Assembly: GCA_964585225.1 (NCBI GenBank)
Contig: CAZPCZ010000060.1
Location: 1 to 8,454 of the forward strand
Reading direction: 5' to 3'
DNA: 8,454 bases
Origin: CAZPCZ01 sp964585225
GTDB taxonomy: Bacteria; Patescibacteriota; Patescibacteriia; JACPHY01
Below are positions 6,126 through 8,454 of the stretch, one piece after another. Every line of letters begins with the position of its first letter. Within the stretch, counting starts at the first letter, position 1. The notes under the pieces are model-generated. The model had not been told where the DNA came from, made no database searches, and was given only the letters and a program-made list of their open reading frames with translations. The translations under genes were made by a program, and so were the position numbers.

Positions 6126-6154
6126 CCAAGAAGGGCTGAAGTAGAATAGAGAGT

Positions 6155-6805
6155 ATGGCGCGAATCGTGGCTTTCACGGACACACACGGTTCAATTGAGG
6201 CAGCAGGGAAAATCGTCGCGCTCGTCGAGCAGGAAGACCCGGACCTCGTCGTTTCGGCAGGCGATCTCAGCCTCTTCGGGAGCAAGTACGAGGAGTTCAT
6301 GGAGCGGCTCTGCAGCCTGGGGCGCCGGGTTTATTTCGTTCCAGGCAACCACGAGCCCGGCGAAGATGGAAATAAGATCGAATCGGGCTATCCGTTCTTG
6401 GTGAACGTGGCGTTTCGATCGGTGATGGCGGAGGGTCTCCAGATCATTGGGCTCGCCGGGACCGACGACATCGCTCCAGGAGGCCCAGAGGACGAGGGCG
6501 TGCACAGTGTGGCCATGGAGCTGTGGAGAGGGCTGGACCCGTCGAAGCCGGTCTTGATGATCACGCACTACGCGCCCAAGGGAACGCGGTGCGACGGCCT
6601 GAAACGCAACCCCGGCGATCCGAGGCCGCTGGATCTGCCGAGCGGCGATGGCGGGGGAAGTCGAGTCGTTCGGCGGATCATCGAAGATCTCCAACCAAGT
6701 CTGGTCGTGTGCGGTCACTATCACATCTCGTTCGGCGAAGAGGATCGGATCGGGAGAACCGTCATTCTCAATCCCGGGCCGAATGGACGGGTCTTCGGAA
6801 TGTAA
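6155..6805 (+). CDS. Calcineurin-like metallophosphoesterase
   Basis: This 216-aa cytoplasmic protein contains the full set of metallophosphoesterase signatures: D9-x-H11 (FTDTHG), G36-D37 (SAGDLS), G64-N65-H66-E67 (PGNHE), H138 (ITHYAP) and G187-H188-x-H190 (CGHYH). These ligands hold two metal ions that activate water to cleave phosphoester bonds. The size and the NPGP ending (residues 206-209) fit the small YfcE/Icc-like branch, whose members act on phosphodiesters or cyclic nucleotides; the substrate cannot be told from sequence. The ATG at 6155 starts directly with the first beta strand (ARIVAFTDTH), so the start is secure even though only a weak AGAGAG precedes it. It is separated from the next genes by ~140 bp and may be a stand-alone cargo gene. 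Confidence 0.93.
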   Translation: MARIVAFTDTHGSIEAAGKIVALVEQEDPDLVVSAGDLSLFGSKYEEFMERLCSLGRRVYFVPGNHEPGEDGNKIESGYPFLVNVAFRSVMAEGLQIIGLAGTDDIAPGGPEDEGVHSVAMELWRGLDPSKPVLMITHYAPKGTRCDGLKRNPGDPRPLDLPSGDGGGSRVVRRIIEDLQPSLVVCGHYHISFGEEDRIGRTVILNPGPNGRVFGM

Positions 6806-6944
6806 CCCGGGCGAAGGGGGCCGAGGGAGACGGCTGCCTTACAAAACGTCTAGTCCTGGATGGAGAATCGTGCGAACAATATCACGGTGAGTGCGTTATA
6901 TCAGTATGGGGGAGATTAGGTTGGCGGGAAGAAAGGTGTCGCCC

Positions 6945-7319
6945 ATGACCAAGAATGGCCGTCCTGGCGAGGCCGCGGTCGAGGCCCGCGCCGCAAGGAT
7001 GATGGCGATGACCTGGGAGGTCCCCGGACTCAGGCTGCGGGATGCGATCGCGCACCTCCGGAAATGGCGCGGACGTGTGCCGAAGATCGAGAAGGAGGTC
7101 AGCGCACCGTTCCTCCCGGCATTCCAGGCGATGGCGGAGCTGGGGGCCATCGAGCGGGCTCGTGCGGCGCGCGAGGCGGGAACCAAGCTCGCGATCGACC
7201 CGTGGGCCCGCGATCGCGGGGCGCTCCAGTTCGTGATCGGCGAACTGAAACGGGTCCCGAAGAAGCTGGAGAAGGCGGAGGCTTACCTCGGGGCCTTGAT
7301 CGCAGAGAAGAAGAGGTAG
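6945..7319 (+). CDS. Unrecognised 124-aa protein, first of a tandem paralogue pair
   Basis: I do not recognise a family. The protein is basic and predicted all-helical. Conserved blocks shared with its neighbour are WEVPGLRLR, AIAHLRK, RGRVPKIEKEVSA, IDPWARDRGALQFVI and ELKRVPKKLEKAEAYL. ATG 6945 was chosen because it aligns exactly with the start of the second copy and has AAAGGTG 6 nt upstream; ATGs at 6891 and 6906 in the same frame lie outside the homology. No membrane segment or signal peptide is visible. With the following three genes it forms a close-packed plus-strand run, the last two of which look like a toxin-antitoxin pair. Confidence 0.72.
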   Translation: MTKNGRPGEAAVEARAARMMAMTWEVPGLRLRDAIAHLRKWRGRVPKIEKEVSAPFLPAFQAMAELGAIERARAAREAGTKLAIDPWARDRGALQFVIGELKRVPKKLEKAEAYLGALIAEKKR

Positions 7320-7328
7320 AGGACTGCC

Positions 7329-7703
7329 ATGACCGGGAACGACCGTGTGGCCGAGGCCGCGGTCAAGGCCCGCTTGGTGAAGATGAGGGCGATGGCCTGG
7401 GAGGTCCCCGGACTTCGCCTGCGGGAAGCGATCGCGCACCTCCGTAAACTGCGGGGGCGGGTCCCCAAGATCGAAAAAGAGGTCAGCGCACAGTTCTTCC
7501 CGATGTTTCAGGCGATCGCGGAACATGGGGCCATCAACCGGGTCTGTGTGGCACGCGCGGAAGGGAAAGAGGTGGCCATCGACCCATGGGCCCGCGATCG
7601 CGGGGCGCTCCAATTCGTTATCTGCGAGCTGAAGCGGGTCCCGAAGAAGCTGGAGAAGGCGGAGGCTTACCTCCGGGCCCTAATCGCAGAGAAGAAGAGG
7701 TAG
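7329..7703 (+). CDS. Unrecognised 124-aa protein, second of a tandem paralogue pair
   Basis: It is the same length as the preceding gene, with near-identical C-terminal 40 residues (IDPWARDRGALQFVI to ALIAEKKR) and a more diverged middle, where AELGAIERARAAREAG corresponds to AEHGAINRVCVARAEG. The repeat period is 384 bp and includes the spacer and ribosome site, so it arose by tandem duplication of a gene-plus-leader unit. The SD (AGAGG) overlaps the stop codon of the first copy. The function is unknown. A helical, charged small protein of this kind could be a subunit of a hetero-oligomer with its twin. Confidence 0.75.
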   Translation: MTGNDRVAEAAVKARLVKMRAMAWEVPGLRLREAIAHLRKLRGRVPKIEKEVSAQFFPMFQAIAEHGAINRVCVARAEGKEVAIDPWARDRGALQFVICELKRVPKKLEKAEAYLRALIAEKKR

Positions 7704-7712
7704 GGGTTTGCC

Positions 7713-8057
7713 ATGAGCATGACCAAGCGGGCGTCGAGATCGGAGAGCCCGCGCGCCGAGCTCGTGGAAGAGGCGTATCTCCACATCCTGGCGAGGGACC
7801 ACAACACCCATTCGCTGGCGAAGGCGATCGGAAGCTCCGTCGCGACGACGGCCAGGGCCGTCGACGACCTGCGGGCGAAGCTCGCGGACCAGGGGGGTGA
7901 ACTCGTGAGCGTCCGGACGACGGCCGGGTGGAACTTCGAGATCCGGGAGGAGATCGACTGGAAGAACGATCCCCTGTTGAAAGCCGTCGGCAGCGTCACG
8001 CGGTCCAAGCCGCGATGGACGAAAGCCGAGGACGAGAGCATCTATGGCCGCGGTTAG
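7713..8057 (+). CDS. Putative winged-HTH small protein, possible antitoxin of the PIN gene
   Basis: The protein is 114 aa. Residues ~15-80 suggest a winged helix: ELVEEAYLHILARD, then HSLAKAIGSSVATTARAVDDL (recognition helix), then a beta wing (GELVSVRTTAGWNFEI). The C-terminal tail (residues ~98-114, SKPRWTKAEDESIYGRG) is polar and looks disordered, as expected of an antitoxin segment that wraps a toxin. The ATG is supported by AGGGG 6 nt upstream, overlapping the previous stop. It lies 33 bp before a VapC-like gene on the same strand, the usual antitoxin position. It does not match the common AbrB, RHH or Phd antitoxin patterns, so the antitoxin role is inferred from context. Confidence 0.65.
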   Translation: MSMTKRASRSESPRAELVEEAYLHILARDHNTHSLAKAIGSSVATTARAVDDLRAKLADQGGELVSVRTTAGWNFEIREEIDWKNDPLLKAVGSVTRSKPRWTKAEDESIYGRG

Positions 8058-8090
8058 AGACTGGTCGGGGATGAGGGCAACGGGGGCTTC

Positions 8091-8414
8091 GTGCGTCGCC
8101 TGATCTTCGTGGACACGAGTGCGTGGGTCGCGGCCTTCGTGGATCGCGACCAGCATCACGAGGCGGCGTTGGGCACGATGGAGAGGCTGCTGGGCGAAGG
8201 AAAGATGTTCCTGACGACGGACTACGTCTTCGATGAGACGGTGACGCGCCTCCGCTACGAGGGTGGGCACAGTCAAGCCGTGAATATCGGCGAGCAGCTC
8301 CTGGCGAGTCGGGTCGCCCGTGTCGTGGATGTCGGCCGGGAGCTGCGGGACGAGGCCTGGCGCATCTTCAAGAAAGCGGGGGACCAGGAGCTGTCGTTCA
8401 CTGAGAGGCTGTGA
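8091..8414 (+). pseudogene. PIN-domain (VapC-like) ribonuclease toxin gene, truncated at its 3' end
   Basis: Translation from GTG 8091 (GGGGG upstream) begins MRRLIFVDTSAWVA, the classic PIN start with metal-binding D8. The second acidic ligand is E49 in DYVFDETVTRL. Homology runs to residue ~104 (AWRIFKKAGDQELSFT), just before the expected Asp of the SFTD motif. There the frame enters a palindrome and ends ERL-stop. The third and fourth acidic residues and the last ~25-35 residues are therefore missing, which should abolish RNase activity. VapC toxins cleave tRNA or rRNA; this one is paired with the upstream wHTH gene. Insertion of a repeat element or an assembly break at the window edge would both explain the loss. 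Confidence 0.82.
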
Positions 8415-8453
8415 AATAATCGGGCCTCCGGCCCGATTTTCACAGCCTCTCAG
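8401..8453. repeat. 53-bp near-perfect palindrome interrupting the PIN gene, insertion-element-like
   Basis: The left arm 8401-8426 (CTGAGAGGCTGTGAAA..ATCGGGCC) is the reverse complement of 8430-8453, except for a 2-nt bulge (TA near 8416-8419), around a TCC loop. This gives 24 bp of stem. It begins exactly where the PIN homology stops. The outer 16 bases look like the terminal inverted repeat of an insertion sequence or MITE, and the inner part looks like a terminator stem. It may be one end of a larger element, a complete foldback element, or an assembly edge. Confidence 0.75.
8419..8440 (+). terminator. Rho-independent terminator-like hairpin inside the palindrome
   Basis: ATCGGGCC-TCC-GGCCCGAT is a perfect 8-bp GC-rich stem with a 3-nt loop followed by TTTT counting the last stem base. 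It would stop transcripts coming from the toxin-antitoxin genes. The T-run is short, so strength is uncertain. Confidence 0.5.
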
Positions 8454-8454
8454 A

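Noticed and set aside
6806..6944. Promoter before the tandem 124-aa genes (GTTATATC near 6894)
   Set aside because: No acceptable -35 box at the right distance.
6882..7613. 243-aa minus-strand frame
   Set aside because: It is antisense to the tandem 124-aa genes; its internal repetition only mirrors the tandem duplication.

Overview
This is a GC-rich bacterial window with accessory-region character. It suggests an environmental lineage such as Planctomycetota, Acidobacteriota or a related candidate phylum. That guess rests only on GC content, a pre-peptidase C-terminal (PPC)-type extracellular domain and a small secreted TPR protein; no marker gene settles the taxonomy.

Layout. (1) 1-217 holds the end of a gene that appears to carry a 1-nt frameshift. 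(2) 236 to about 1990 is an unusual chimeric frame: a PPC-like domain is joined directly to a large serine recombinase that has lost its N-terminal catalytic serine region. (3) About 1984-2012, where this frame meets a convergent tyrosine integrase, there is a tRNA 3'-end fragment on the minus strand that looks like an attachment core. (4) 1916-4626 is a compact minus-strand module. Read 5'->3' it contains an unrecognised 169-aa protein (GTG start, strong SD), an ECF-like sigma factor, an AlpA/MerR-type excisionase-like HTH protein, a ribbon-helix-helix protein and the tyrosine integrase. Two junctions are ATGA overlaps, and the RHH/integrase pair has its own near-consensus promoter with a palindrome over the -10 box, predicting a leaderless mRNA. 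(5) 4627-5382 has no convincing gene but holds three diverged copies of an element in the same orientation as the sigma module, then the first of two ~127-bp direct repeats. (6) From 5383 genes run on the plus strand: a small exported TPR protein bracketed by the ~127-bp repeats, a calcineurin-like metallophosphoesterase, a tandem pair of 124-aa paralogues, a small putative winged-HTH protein that may be an antitoxin, and a PIN-domain toxin gene. (7) The PIN gene is cut by a 53-bp near-perfect palindrome at the right edge.

Interpretation. The left part reads as the integration end of a tRNA-associated mobile element lying to the right of about 1984. Its integrase faces the attachment site and its excision/integration genes share an operon with an element-borne sigma factor, which suggests self-contained control of mobility. 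The plus-strand genes would be cargo, including a probable type II toxin-antitoxin pair that is now broken. To the left, the serine recombinase relic and the frameshifted gene point to an older, decayed hotspot. The least ordinary features are the sigma/xis/RHH/int operon with its leaderless operator-promoter, the repeats upstream of it, and the PPC-recombinase chimera.
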